NCBI RefSeq assembly: GCF_037176765.1
Contig: NC_090024.1
Span: forward strand, 105,655,557-105,719,556
Direction of reading: 5' to 3'
DNA length: 64,000 bases
DNA from: Anolis sagrei
Lineage: Eukaryota > Chordata > Lepidosauria > Squamata > Anolidae
In this document: in pieces, positions 53,959-64,000 of the stretch
How the letters are laid out: each line of letters starts with the position of its first letter
Position numbering within the stretch: position 1 is the first letter of the stretch
Position numbers and translations under genes: made by a program
Notes under the pieces: generated by a model
What the model was told of the DNA's origin: nothing
Databases searched by the model: none
The model's input: only the letters and a program-made list of their open reading frames with translations

Positions 53959-54212
53959 GTAAGATGTCAATTGCTTGCCTCTCTACAGGCTTATCTTAAA
54001 GTTGTGCTAGAGTTGTGTAGTTTTCCTACGCCATGCATTTGAAGTACGAAATAAATACTTTCTATCAATTTTGTTGGGCCATTTTATGAATCACAGAAAT
54101 GTCACTTAAAATTCTATATAAATACTATTACCTCCTTAATAGTAGGAGGTGCAATGTATTTATTCGTTGAATGGTTATGGTGCACTTCATAGTGGTTTAT
54201 AATTATGAATTA

Positions 54213-54311
54213 CTGTATATACTCAAGTATAAGCCTAGTTTTTCAGCCCTTTTTTAGGATGAAAAAGCTCCCCTCGGCTTATATTCGAGTCAAGGTTATT
54301 TATTATTTTAC

Positions 54312-54349
<38 letters not shown>

Positions 54350-55241
54350 AATAATAATAATATTAATATTATTGCATTTATAGGTTAACGGTTGAGATTA
54401 ATTTCACAATTCAGCAGTGCTTTCCAGTAGCTTCTTCCTGCACAGTATTTTCAGTCAACTGCTCCCACAGCCTGTAGTCACTCTGTAACTCTTTTACAGA
54501 CACTTGAGCACATGCCCGGCCATTGTCAGTTTTACCATTGTCTTTCCCCCAGTCTAGATGATATTACAAACTTACCACAGCATACAGTTATATCTTGTCT
54601 TAGCAGACAGGTTTTTTTAATTACATATAGCCTTCGACGAACAACATCACAGCACAAGAAGAGAGAATACACTGTACATGACTTCCTTATATACAATTCT
54701 ATACAATTACACATAGCAATCTCTGATTGGTTCCCAACTCATTAACTTAACTCAGACCCAGGATTACATCATTCACAATCACCTGGACTAGGCCAGAACA
54801 CATTCCCCAAATGAAGTTCTATATACAGTTAATGCATGACTCAGCATTTCCAATAGAAGCCCATTAGCAGTGCATGACTCAGCTATATTACATTACAATA
54901 TAATACAATTATTATTATTATTATTACATTTATTATTTTACTCTATTATTATTGGAAGGATACATAAACACATGTATATTGAAGAAGGTTAGAATAATGA
55001 TTTAGTCAGAGTTGGACAGTCTAATCTTACAGTTTTATGTAAATATTAATAAACGTTTAACCTAGTGATGCTTCAATTAATGTAATTTTATTGGTATCTA
55101 TTTTTATTTTGAAATTGACCTGTAGCTGCTGCATTTCTCACCCTCGGCTTATACTTGAGTCAATAAATTTTCCCAGTTTTTTGTGGTAAAATTAGGTGCC
55201 TTGGCTTATTTTCGGGTTGGCTTATACACGAGTATATACGG
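54213..55241. mobile_element. mariner-like element, non-autonomous
   Basis: The ends CTGTATATACTCAAGTATAA and (inverted) CCGTATATACTCGTGTATAA are flanked by TA (54211-54212, 55242-55243). Subterminal CTCGGCTTATA segments occur at both ends. The middle (about 54380-54900) is non-coding sequence of unknown origin, perhaps a later insertion. Confidence 0.8.
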
Positions 55242-55273
55242 TAGTTATCTTTTTTAATTTCAAGACATTAGAC

Positions 55274-57254
55274 CAGTGGTTCCCAACCTGTGGTCCGCAG
55301 ACCACCAGTGGTCCGCAAGAACTAAAATATGGTCCATGGCCTCACCGTTATTACACCATTGCAACTTCCCACGGACCATGTCCCCTTCCTCGTGGCTATG
55401 CACCTGTGGCGAGAAGGTGTGGGAAAGCCATTAAAGACAGTTTCTTGGGTCTCGCACTCTATTGAATTTTTTCAACCTTCTTTTTTAAATACACAAACAT
55501 TAACAAAATCCATGGATAATAACATAACCCAACCAAAAACATTTTTTTCTTAGTGTCTTTGTTTTTAGGCCTGTTCCTGGGGTTATTTGTGGTGCTGTTT
55601 CAGAAAATGGCATTGGATAGGCCATATCAGCTCTAGATTATTTTCTGTGGATGATCAGCTTGTTTTCTATGGGTGAGGAGATGGCAACTACTGGATGGCA
55701 TATAATAATAATAAATAATAAAACTTTATTTATACCCCGCCACCATCTCCCCAAGGGGACTCGGAGCGGCTTACATGAGTCCAAGCCCAACAACACATCA
55801 GTAAAAACAACAAGCAATAAGCAAATAAAACAATACAATTAATATAACTCAACATATAGACAATAACACACAAGGGTTTAAAAACCTATGGCCGGGCCAG
55901 ATGTAATAGTTTAAAATTTTAAAAATAAATGTTGGGCATGAACAGAGATAGGTTGGATGTATCTAGTAGGAGGGTTTTAAAGGAAATGTAGGGAGAACAA
56001 CCCAATTGATAGTTAAAGTGCTTCTCAGGACATTTTGAAGGGAATTATTTCCTTTATTCAAGGAAGGCAGACTGGAACAGTCACGTTTTCAGGATCCTCC
56101 TAAAGACTGCCAATGTGGAGGCTTGCCTGATATCCTTGGGAAGTGAGTTCCAGAGTCAGGGGGCCACCACAGAGAAGGCTCTCTCTCTTGTCCCCACCAA
56201 TCGCACCTGCAAAAGGGGCGGGAGCAAGAGCAGGGCCTTCCCAGATGATCAAAGAGATCGTGTGGGTTCGTACACCAAAATGCGGTCACGCAGGTAGGCG
56301 GGTCCCAAACCGTTCAGGGCTTTGTAGGTAAGAACCTGCACCTTGAATTGGGACCGGAAAATGAACGACAGCCAATGGAACTCCTTAAACAGGGGGGGCT
56401 GACCGCTCCCTGTAAGTCGCTCCAGTTAGTAACCTGGCTGCCGCCTGTTGTACCAATTGAAATTTCTGAGCCGTCTTCAAGGGCAGCCCCACGTAGAATG
56501 CATTACAGTAATCCAATCTGGAGGTGACTAAGGTGTGGACCACCCTGGCCAGATCCGACTTCACGAGGTATGGTTGCAGCTGGCGCACGAGTCTTAATTG
56601 AGTGAAGGCCCTCCCAGCCACCGCCGATGCCTGGGCTTCAAGCGTTAGTGATGAGTCTAGGAGGACACCCAAGCTGTGGACCTGTGACTTCAGGGGGAGT
56701 GCAACCCTATCAAGCAGAGGTTGCCACCCTATACCCCAATCCAGCTTATGATCGACCAGGAGGACCTCTGTCTTGTCAGGATTGATCCTCAGCTTGTTCA
56801 TCCTCATCCAGAAAGCCACAGCAGCCAGGCACTCATCCAATACCCGAGGGGCTTCCTTAGAATTAGGTGGAAAGGAGTAGTAGAGTTGGATGTCATCTGC
56901 ATAGAGATGGCATCCAACTCCAAAACTCCGGATGACCTCTCCCAGCGGTTTCATGTTAAAAAGCATGGGAGACAGAATGGAACTTTGTGGGACCCCACAG
57001 GTCAAAGGCCAGGAGTCCGAGCAGGTGTCCCCCAGCTTCACCATCTGGGAACGACTCTTCCAAGAAGGAGGGTCTGTATCAGAAACTAGAGCTGATGTGG
57101 TCTATCCAATGAAATTTTCTGAATCACCATCCCAAATAACCAAACCGAATCTGAAGTTGACCCAAAACGGATTTGTAATCCTTTTGGAACTAATATTGGA
57201 GAGTAATCAGGCAATATTCCCTAGTAAAAAAAAACAACAGCTTGGGAACCACTG
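55274..57254. mobile_element. hAT-like element split by an L2
   Basis: CAGTGGTTCCCAACCTGTGG at the left and (inverted) CAGTGGTTCCCAAGCTGTTG at the right, with flanks CATTAGAC and CATTACAC. An L2 (55704-57065) sits inside. Confidence 0.85.
55704..57065 (-). mobile_element. L2-type LINE with reverse-transcriptase region
   Basis: The minus frame 57044-56385 reads GVPQSSILSPMLFNMKPLGE, CHLYADDIQLYYSFP (the YADD catalytic box) and TSRLDYCNAFYVGLPLKTAQ. Decayed sequence continues to the 3' tail (TTTATACCCCGCCACCATCT). It is the longest L2 copy here, covering RT domains 4-7 and the C-terminus. It is 5'-truncated and has frameshifts after 56385. Confidence 0.92.
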
Positions 57255-57262
57255 CATTACAC

Positions 57263-57615
57263 ATTCTCTCTCTCTCACATCCACGTGTCTGACTAAGAGT
57301 GTTTGAATGACAATATATCATCCATCTCTTGGTTGGAACCTGTCGGAATCTGTTGATATATCAAAAGATTTACTACTGGAAAACAGCTTTTAGAAATCAA
57401 TTAATAAAAAATGCCTTGGGTGTGTCAGTTGATTTTGCTGCACTTGATAACCAGCATTGGGAATTTTTAATAGATTTTATTGAAAACTATTGGATTTTAT
57501 GTATTTGGAGTAGATTTCTGTATGTCTGCAACAACCATTTATAATATGTAATAGCTTTCAGGCAACTCAAATGCATGTCTAAGGCAGCCCTTACCTTTCT
57601 TTCTGTCTTTTCCAG
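57263..57615. other. intron 10 sequence, nothing recognised
   Basis: Unique-looking and AT-rich. It leads to the exon 11 acceptor. Confidence 0.4.
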
Positions 57616-57778
57616 ATTTAACGACGATATTGAGTTTATGATTGGGCATAAACCCAATATTTTCTGGCAGGCGACCTGGAGAGTTATTAGCCCTCTCATT
57701 ATGTTAGTTATTTTCCTTTTTTACTTTGTGGTGAAAGTGGGAGAAAGACTAGAATATAACATCTGGGACCCTGATTAT
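57616..57778 (+). CDS. SLC6A19: SLC6A19 exon 11
   Basis: Acceptor tcttttccag, donor gtaagt. It encodes [20 protein letters not shown] and TM11 ([16 protein letters not shown]), ending YNIWDPDY. Confidence 0.95.
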
Positions 57779-58739
57779 GTAAGTAGACCTGCCTAAAGGA
57801 AGACTCCTTAAACCATTTTGTAAGCTTCTCTTTTCTCATCCTCTGCTCTCCTTTGCCTTTTTTTGCCCAATCTTTCTTTGCTTCTTTTCCCCACTCAGGG
57901 TTTTTTGTTTGTTTGTTAAGGATTCTGTTTGGGTAGGTAAGTAAAACAAATTACTTAACCCTAGAGAAACTAATGAGCTGTTTTAATGTGGCTATTAATT
58001 GGTATATACTGGATGCTTATGTCATTGTCATTCACCCAAAAATATGAAGCCGTCAAAAGGAAGAGGGAGTATGGTTGTTGAACCAACTATATATTTAAGT
58101 ATCTTTTTATTTTAATTGTTGAGATACATCACACTGAGTATACCAATATACTCAGTGAAGGGGTGAGACACCTAGTATTATAAAGGTTAGGAACTGGGAA
58201 ACACTAGAGCTGAGAGACTTAAAATGCTTCTTCAAATGAATTCAGCTGCCACCATTTCAATATTAATCAGGCTGAGGTAATATTGTGAGTTTTGTTCTGT
58301 AACACCACTGTGTCACTATAGTTTCTTAGAGGCTGCTGTGAAGCTGATTTTTAGTAATACTTTGACCACAAAGGTATTCACACTGAGGCTGGTATGAGTA
58401 AATAAAATAACAAGAATATTTATTGAACAAGCTTGAAATATTCAGATACAAATGCTTAATGGTTTCAGTAAAATACTGGCATACAAAGCTTGTGGTTGCG
58501 TTAGAGTTAAAATCTTAAAATCTTCTGGGTTACAAGTCTTCAAAGTTCCACCACAGAAAATTACTTCAGGAAATTAATCTCTGACAGTAACTCCCAAAAA
58601 TCCCCCTCAGGAATCTAACCAAAAATACCCTTGAGAAGATGTGCAAGCCAATTGTGCAGATGTGGATGATTGTGGAGGGAATTAATCTCAGGCCTCAATT
58701 GTGTATAAGAATTTATTATAGAGGAGGCCAATTATTAGT
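57779..58739. other. intron 11 sequence with possible LTR debris
   Basis: The first 500 bp show nothing. From about 58310 (AACAAGAATATTTATTGAAC) the sequence resembles the poly(A) region of an LTR on the minus strand, but no boundaries can be drawn. Confidence 0.3.
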
Positions 58740-59858
58740 TGTAAATTAAGGTAACTGCCACCAACGTTAGGTATTTGAGGTACCACCGATGAGATCTGGC
58801 TCTACAGACGCAGATTAATTGAGATGAGACGGTCTTCAACAAAAGATAACAAGTTTATTGTGTACAAAGCTATGGTTGCAGGTTGTTAAATAACTTATAG
58901 AACTTTGAATATCACTTGGTTTGTAATACAGTCAACTCTTTCAAATAACACAGCTCGTGGCCAACTTTTACTGAGGTGAAGCTCTTTAGTGAACAATGTT
59001 TCCCACTATAACTAGCCTTCCAATTTGATCTTTCCTTGATCAAATCTCTGATCTCTAGTCCTTCCTTGACTAGGGATCCTAACAGGCTTCCTTTGGTCTT
59101 CCTTGACTAAAGAAACTGGCCAGGTTTCTCTCTTTAGCCCTTCTAGACTGACCCCCCCCCCACTGCTCACACACACGTCTCTCCCAGGCTTTTCAAGCCT
59201 CCACATTCTCACACACTCACTGCTTTTTTCTAAAGACGCCTATAACTTTTCCAGCTTGGCTCCGCCCACTTCTCACTCTCCTGAGCTAGCCTGCCTGGTC
59301 TCCTTGGCAACGCTCACTGTGGATTCAAACCAGATAACTCTAGTTTTAGCTACTGTTACAAACACAAATATATATTCTAACAGTTAAACACATACATAGT
59401 ATCAATGACTTCTGCACAATCCTGAACTAGACTTCCTTAGGAATTGAACAGACCACTAACTGCGTATTGCTCCTCCACAGTATTCTAGCTATTTACTCAA
59501 TAGCTACTCTGAATACTTCACAAAAGACTAACCCAATCTTCTTCTCTAAACCCAAACCCGCTCTGACTAACACCAACACTAAGTGCTCTCTCTAACACCC
59601 AAACTCCAACTCCAACAAACTAACCGAGGCTTCAAGCCCCTGGTTTAAAAGGACACTTTTTTCCTCTAGACCACTTAGGCTCTGCCCCATCTTTCTAGCC
59701 TCCTTATTTTCCCTCTAAGACTTGAACACACCCCCTCAAGGCAAACCTAACTAAAATGGCTTCTCCCTATCTCCCTTTTCCAAAATGGATGCCATGGCTT
59801 TGCCAAGCCCACTCCCTTAGGCTATCAGGGAGCCAGCTAAGGTAAGGGATTCATTACA
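58740..59858 (-). mobile_element. probable solo LTR (fossil)
   Basis: The plus strand runs from TGTAAATTAAGG to GGATTCATTACA, giving TG...CA ends with a TGTAA/TTACA match. A poly(A)-like region (TTTATTG, 58854) and a promoter-like GGTTTAAAAGG (59642) lie in the order expected on the minus strand. No target duplication is evident; the right edge meets a Helitron-like purine tract. Confidence 0.42.
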
Positions 59859-60000
59859 AGAAGCAAGAAAGGAGAGAAAGAAAAGGGGAAGGGAAGGAAG
59901 AAAGGAAGGAAGGAGAGAAGGAAAGAAAAAATGGTAGGAAGGAGAGAAAGAAAGGAGAGAAAGAGGGAGGGAAGGTTGGCCACAGCAACGCGTGGAGGGG
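59859..60000 (+). mobile_element. Helitron-like 3' fragment
   Basis: A purine tract followed by TTGGCCACAGCAACGCGTGG. The terminal CTAG is missing. It lies about 170 bp before exon 12. Confidence 0.68.
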
Positions 60001-60174
60001 TTGTTTCCAATCTATGCTCACCATAAAGTGAGCGTATCATGGAATTTTCTTGGCAATATTTATTTAAAGGGGGATTGCTAAAGTTGTAGCCTAACACTCA
60101 CACCTCTGGATGTAAAATTCTCTGCATCCTAACCATGCTCCAAATGTCTGAAAATCTTTTCTTTCCTTCCACAG

Positions 60175-60387
60175 GATCAATTTCCCAAATCAAAATCAGT
60201 GGAATACCCTAACTGGGTTTATGCCATTGTTGTCATCCTTGCGGGAATACCCAGCCTGTGTGTTCCTGGATATGCCATCTACAAAGGCATTGCAACTTTG
60301 GTGAAGAGAAGAGATCCCGGACGGCAGGATCTAGTTAATGCCATCTCAGAAATGTCAATAAAGGGAGAACTGAGGAATAAGGTGTAA
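60175..60387 (+). CDS. SLC6A19: SLC6A19 exon 12 and stop
   Basis: Acceptor cttccttccacag. It encodes [16 protein letters not shown]12 ([20 protein letters not shown]) and the cytosolic tail to NKV, with TAA at 60385-60387. Confidence 0.95.
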   Translation, partial: DQFPKSKSVEYPNWVYAIVVILAGIPSLCVPGYAIYKGIATLVKRRDPGRQDLVNAISEMSIKGELRNKV

Positions 60388-60690
60388 TGCACTCTTCTGG
60401 AACACAATGAAAAAAAAAGACTTATCACCGAGAGGATCCAAAACATTGATATCTCTGTACCTTGAGATCAGACTATACCTGTATTTGGAGGATCTCAGAT
60501 TTTATACAGGACTCACATCTTGAATGACTGCCTGCAGGAGTTACTGGATTGGGGGTTGGATACTGCTGATAACTGATATACATTTTTGCTACTTTGCCCC
60601 TCCACATGAGAGCCGCCATTTTGCATAAAAAATTGAACAATTCTATTTGCAATACTGTATTATTAAACTGATCATATTTGAACAATGAAA
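60388..60690 (+). promoter_or_regulatory. SLC6A19: SLC6A19 3' UTR and poly(A) signal
   Basis: ATTAAA at 60662-60667 is the first good poly(A) signal after the stop and would give a 3' UTR of about 300 nt. No AATAAA lies between the stop and this site. Confidence 0.55.
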
Positions 60691-60768
60691 TGAGTAGTTT
60701 GGTTCTTTTTAAAATTTGTGGAATTATCAATCTTCCTTTTCATCTGAACTGAAAACAATGAGTTTTAC

Positions 60769-60769
<1 letters not shown>

Positions 60770-60812
<43 letters not shown>
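60770..60812. repeat. (AAT)n microsatellite
   Basis: About 14 AAT units downstream of SLC6A19. Confidence 0.95.
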
Positions 60813-60869
60813 TCCCTGACCCACTTCTATTTATCACAGAATGCTGAAACTGCACATGTGTACTTAATT

Positions 60870-61455
60870 ACTTAGGCAATCCCTCGTTGTCCGAGTAGGA
60901 TAGTCTTCCAAGATCAGTGTACTGGTGGTGGGTCCGTAGGTGACTGTGGAGGGCACTGGTTTCCAGGTGGAAGGCGGTTCTGGTTGGGGTTGGCTTGACG
61001 CGCCTTCCTCTTGACACATTTCTCTCTTTCACCCTCCATTTGTGCCTCTTCAAATTCTACAGCACTGCTGGTCACAGCTGACCTCCAACTGGGGCGCTCA
61101 AGGGCCAGGGCTTCCCATTCTCAGTGTGTATGCCAGAGTTTTAAGGTTGGCTTTGAGCCCATCTTTAAATCTCTTTTCCTGCTCACCAACATTTCGTTTT
61201 CTGTTCTTGAATTCAGAGTAGAGCAACTGCTTTGGGAGATGGTGTTCAGGCATTCGGACAACGTGGCTGGTCCAGCGGAGTTGATGGCGGAGGACCATTG
61301 CTTCAATGCTGGTGGTCTTTGCTTCTTCCAGAACGCTGACATTTGTCCGCTTGTCTTCCCAAGAGATTTGAAGGATTTTCCAGAGGCAGCGCTGATGGAA
61401 TCTTTCCAGGAGTTGCATGTGGCATCTGTAGACAGTCCACAACTCGCAGGCTGAT
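60870..61455 (-). mobile_element. LINE with C2H2-like end (same family as 25289)
   Basis: Minus frames include QLLERFHQRCLWKILQISWE, LRHQLRWTSHVVRMPEHHLP and RFKDGLKANLK. Small deletions remove most of the C2H2 segment. It is 5'-truncated. Confidence 0.82.
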
Positions 61456-61599
61456 CTGTAAATTAATGTAAATACTACAAGAGACAATAATGCCTCAGTA
61501 AGGTTTCCAAAATGAGCCAAATTTGGGCAAGTGTTGCATCTTCAGAATGTTATTGTATTTATTTATTTCATATCAAAAGCATTGCATAAATTAGTATAA

Positions 61600-62570
61600 A
61601 ATCGATAAAAATAGAAGGAGGTCAGGTGGCTAAATATCTTTTGACTAAAAACGGGCAACAGCAATGGCATTGTCTGGAGCCTCCAACAATACTTCCTCTG
61701 TACATGTGGCACTGCATAGTGGGCAAGCATAGAGATTCGGAGTTGTCTGTTCTGCTCCACAGTCACACAAGGTGTGGGATTCTTTTAGGTAGTGCCATTT
61801 TGCCAGGTTGTCTTTTGATCTGCCCACTCCACTTCTGAGTTTATTCAGGGACTTCCAAGTTGCCCATTCTTGGTTTGCCCCTGGAGGAAGACCCTCATGG
61901 GGGGCCATCCAGTTGGGGTTTCCTGGTTTCGCTGCCCAGAGGGATACCCTTGCTGTTGCTGGGGGGGACGCCAAGAGGAGTGGTAGTTCTCATAAAGCTT
62001 TTCCTTGATTTGAGTCTACTGGGAGGAGGCTGGTAGCCAAGTAGTGGGTGGCTTTCACAGTGTTCAACCTTATTTCTCTCACATTTAGCAACAACTTCCC
62101 ATCGTACATTGGGGGGGGGGGGCAATGCCAGCTAGCTTGTAGAGTTTATCAACAGGTGTAGGTTTAAGGCATCCTGTGATTATTCTGCATGTTTCATTCA
62201 ATGCTATGTTCACCTGCTTTGCATGGGCAGATCTATGCCAAACAGGGCAGGCATACTCGGCACTTGAGTAAGACAAGGTAAGGCTGATGTTCTTACTATT
62301 TTTGAGTCTGCACCCCATGCCCTACTAGTAAGTTTCCACATGATGTTATTGTGTGCAGTTACTTTGTACTTGGTGTTCAAGCAGTGTTTCCTATATGCTA
62401 GTGTTCGATCAAAGGTGACACTGAGATATTTAGGATGGAAACAATGTTCAAGCTCTTGACCTTCCCAAGTGACTTTCAATTTTCTGTTGGCTTCATTGTT
62501 GTGTAGGTGGAAAACACACACTTGTGTCTTAGCAGGGTTAGGCTTTGAAGTAGCTGGAGAGATCTTTCAA
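61600..62570 (-). mobile_element. LINE C-terminal region with Cys-rich motif (jockey-like)
   Basis: Minus-strand fragments include VTWEGQELEHCFHPKYLSVT, CRIITGCLKPTPVDKLYKLA, then HTLCDCGAEQTTPNLYACPL, a Cys-rich end. This is typical of a jockey-type LINE common in squamates. Several frameshifts and a C/G homopolymer (62110-62121) break it. It differs from the family at 60870. Confidence 0.75.
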
Positions 62571-62730
62571 GGCATTAGTAAGTTGGATTTCAACTTTTTC
62601 AAAATCTTTTGCTTGTGTTGTTAGGCCAGAATGTAATGCTTTGGGAGAGCTAACTGTATGGATTTTTTTGAAAGTACCTATTTGCATCTCTACTAAAAGG
62701 TACCTATTTCAACAAATAAGTTAATAGGTC

Positions 62731-63580
62731 TGTGCAGGTACAGCTGTACCAGGAGCTCCAATTTTGTTTGCTTTGCATTGAATGCTTGTTGTAGTCCTAA
62801 GTTTCAGGGACTCAGCAGATAGGTGGCTTCTTTTGGCTGCAATCATAGGGCAAGCCACCTGTCAATTATCGTTAGGTTCCCTGGTCCCGCCCCCTTTTTG
62901 GGTTTTGGAGGGAATAGGAGCCATTTTGGGTTCAGTCCACACAAAGAAGCTTTTCATGCAGGACATAAAACTAAGAGCTCCTGTAGAAAGCTTCGTCTTC
63001 TATGGCTTGGCCGGGAGATATACAGTATTACAGCTCAGCCGGGGAGATATACAGCCCCACAGCTTGGCCGGGGAGAAAAGGCCCCATAGCTTGGCCGGGA
63101 GATATACAGCCTTACAGCTCCTCTGCTGAGGGAATCTGGTCTCACACCACTTCAGCCAGCCATCTCTGAAATCTGAACTCCTTTTTTCCTTGGAAGTCTA
63201 CAAAGCTCTGCTTGGTAAGGGTCACTCGCGGAAGCCAGAAGCAGTTGGTACCGGGTGCAGGGGCTCCACGCCAACAGAGGCAAAGACAGACTGCGCAGAT
63301 TAGAAGTTAAGGATTTACCTATTAGTTAAAATACAGTTATGAAGATAGTACCTGTCCCCTGCGGACAAGATTGAGAGAACTAATATTTTATCAAGAAAAC
63401 CTTGAAGTTCCTGTTTGATTTCATTAATAAAGAACTTTGTTGAACCTTTAAGCAATCTAAAGACTCTGTTTTAAGGAAATCCAAAGGCCTTTAATCTGAG
63501 GCAGCCCCGGCGTCCCGTTGGGCACACAGAATTTATGTCCTGTCTACAGTCTTATGCACAGGCCCAGCGTGCGACAGCAG
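62731..63580 (+). mobile_element. LTR (fossil), same family as 17321-18093
   Basis: It starts near TGTGCAGGTACAG and ends near GCGTGCGACAGCAG. It shares GGAGCTCCAATTTTGTTTGC, the poly(A)-like AATAAAG (63426-63432) and AGGCCCAGCG with the solo copy. Four tandem copies of about 30 bp (CTTGGCCGGGAGATATACAG) lie at 63005-63121. I cannot tell whether it is solitary or a 5' LTR. Confidence 0.68.
63005..63121 (+). repeat. about 30-bp tandem repeat inside an LTR
   Basis: Four units built on GCTTGGCCGGGAGATATACAG-like sequence; such repeats in an LTR often act as enhancers. The solo copy at 17321 lacks them. Confidence 0.8.
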
Positions 63581-64000
63581 AAAGTCACAGGTGCAAAATA
63601 GTAGATATGCTTAATAAAGACTGCCATAACTACCTGGTGTAATTATTAGATTTTGAAATAGGGTTGCATAGCTACTCAACCCTTTGGGGGAACTAGTATG
63701 GTACAAGAGAAAGCAGAGGTATATTAAAAATTGGTACAAGGTCGAGACACCTATCAGCAATTAACACTCAGTGTATGTCTTTAAGTTGCTAGTCAGTTGT
63801 ATGTAAGTTGCTAGGCAGTTGTATGTGCATACAATCTTTTGTATGATGTCAGAGCTGGAAAATTCCGCATTCATTGTTCAAGGTTTCCAAGCTGGTGTTT
63901 CCCTGTCTTGGGTTTGACAAATGATTGAAGGATTCAATGCTCAAGATGCTGCTTATCTCAAATAAACTCCTGGAGAAATAAAAATATAAGCAGTAAAGAT
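63581..64000. other. downstream sequence, nothing firmly recognised
   Basis: A short direct repeat (GTTGCTAGTCAGTTGTATGT and GTTGCTAGGCAGTTGTATGT) lies at about 63786-63824. The end of the window has an AATAAA-containing stretch that could be another LTR edge. Confidence 0.3.

Larger units (their letters stand above)
24532..60387 (+). other. SLC6A19: SLC6A19 gene: sodium-coupled neutral amino acid transporter B0AT1, 12 exons
   Basis: Twelve exons join in phase into 637 residues (human protein: 634). The family takes up neutral amino acids with sodium across the brush border of gut and kidney and needs ACE2 or collectrin as partner. The start [17 protein letters not shown] and the TM1 motif [10 protein letters not shown] are B0AT1-like and differ from SLC6A18. 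TM1 is near residues 40-62, TM3 holds YYNTI, TM6 holds [19 protein letters not shown]8 holds [14 protein letters not shown], and TM12 ends near 605. Numbering matches the human protein: R57, D173 and the sequons N158, N182, N354 and N368 are kept, while position 258 is Asp instead of Asn. The C-terminus ([14 protein letters not shown]) is slightly longer. It looks functional. Introns total about 34 kb and are packed with transposons. Confidence 0.95.

Noticed and set aside
24532-60387. SLC6A18 as the identity of the transporter gene
   Set aside because: The N-terminus, glycosylation positions and length match SLC6A19 better.

Overview
This is vertebrate nuclear DNA, most likely from a lizard. 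The repeats fit a squamate, perhaps an iguanian such as an anole: a BovB 3' end, CR1 and L2-type LINEs, R4-like LINE tails, Penelope-like elements, several tRNA-derived SINE families, many short hAT, mariner and Harbinger MITEs, and a Helitron-like family with TC...CTAG ends. The species call is an inference from repeat content and from the protein sequence.

Two host genes lie on the + strand. (1) Six exons between 172 and 16130 join in phase into the last 180 residues of a protein I do not recognise; its 5' part lies outside the window. (2) A complete 12-exon gene (24532-60387) encodes a 637-residue sodium-coupled neutral amino acid transporter, SLC6A19 (B0AT1). All introns have AG/GT boundaries with matching phases, and the residue numbering runs in register with the human protein (N158, D173, N182, N354, N368). 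A TATA-like box lies 87 bp before the ATG and an ATTAAA signal lies after the stop.

Nearly everything else is transposon sequence, often nested: an L2 inside a hAT (55274-57254), a LINE inside a hAT MITE (25063-25919), a solo LTR inside a Helitron-like copy (16983-18695), and a hAT inside an older inverted repeat (36843-37990). Many insertions can be bounded to the base by their target-site duplications.

The most interesting non-host signals are these. Penelope-derived copies at five loci carry a minimal hammerhead-ribozyme core (CTGAGGA, stem II, GAAAYGTC). The Helitron-like family seems to be a composite that carries a hAT MITE interior and a CR1 3' tail. A 222-residue acidic reading frame (52076-52744, minus) has three spaced FxGF motifs like those that bind the LEDGF/p75 integrase-binding domain. 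There are also several large inverted duplications.
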